From NCBI GenBank assembly GCA_943354655.1, contig CALRCT010000027.1:1-5788 (forward strand): a DNA stretch of 5,788 nucleotides, given 5' to 3'. Shown here one piece after another: positions 5,764-5,788 of the stretch (position 1 is the stretch's first letter; the number at the start of each line of letters is the position of its first letter). Below the pieces are notes generated by a model. The model saw nothing but the letters and a program-made list of their open reading frames with translations. It made no database searches and had not been told where the DNA came from. The stretch comes from an uncultured Candidatus Saccharimonas sp. Its GTDB lineage: Bacteria; Patescibacteriota; Saccharimonadia; Saccharimonadales; SZUA-47. Position numbers and translations under genes: made by a program.

Positions 5764-5788
5764 CAGAGGCTATATGGGACTTGACTCC

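Noticed and set aside
5703..5788. Minus-strand open frames entering from the right edge (27 and 10 residues before a stop)
   Set aside because: Too short to judge. The longer runs through the terminator hairpin and into tRNA antisense; either could be the tail of a gene beyond the window, but nothing supports a call.
5776..5788. Thirteen bases resembling the reverse complement of the tRNA T-arm (11 of 13 match)
   Set aside because: It lacks the T-loop TTC in the right register and a stem to go with it, and is short enough to be chance. An attachment-site remnant would need sequence beyond the edge.

Overview
The window looks like an AT-rich, compact bacterial chromosome segment. It probably comes from the Candidate Phyla Radiation (Patescibacteria), with Saccharibacteria my best guess. 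The grounds are short, divergent housekeeping enzymes, a stand-alone receiver protein of a kind I associate with that group, no Shine-Dalgarno sequences, and promoters placed so close to start codons that most mRNAs should be leaderless. The phylum is inferred from overall impression, not from a marker gene.

Layout, left to right. Positions 1-688 hold the N-terminal 229 codons of an unrecognised minus-strand protein that runs off the left edge. A 100-base divergent promoter region (689-788) separates it from a plus-strand gene (789-1586) for an unrecognised 265-residue protein with hydrophobic stretches. Next on the plus strand are a single-domain response regulator (1640-2002) and a two-gene unit (2051-4698). 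That unit encodes a MurL-type UDP-MurNAc-L-Ala-L-Glu epimerase and a MurD2-type ligase, overlapping by four bases. A minus-strand folD (4695-5504) converges on it, their 3' ends overlapping by four bases. A tRNA-Lys(CUU) gene (5648-5724) with encoded CCA and a strong terminator-like hairpin close the window. No stretch longer than 300 bases lacks a gene.

The clearest biology is the murL-murD2 pair. In the usual route, MurI makes free D-glutamate and MurD adds it to UDP-MurNAc-L-Ala. In the alternative route, first described in Xanthomonas oryzae, MurD2 adds L-glutamate and MurL then inverts it in place. The pair here suggests that the organism builds its peptidoglycan stem peptide this way. 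Both proteins show departures from the motifs I remember for their families.

The most striking non-coding pattern is regulatory. Five genes, on both strands, each have a -10-like hexamer ending 6-7 bases before the start codon. Two of them also have a -35 hexamer at exactly 17-base spacing. Transcription should therefore begin at or next to the A of the ATG.
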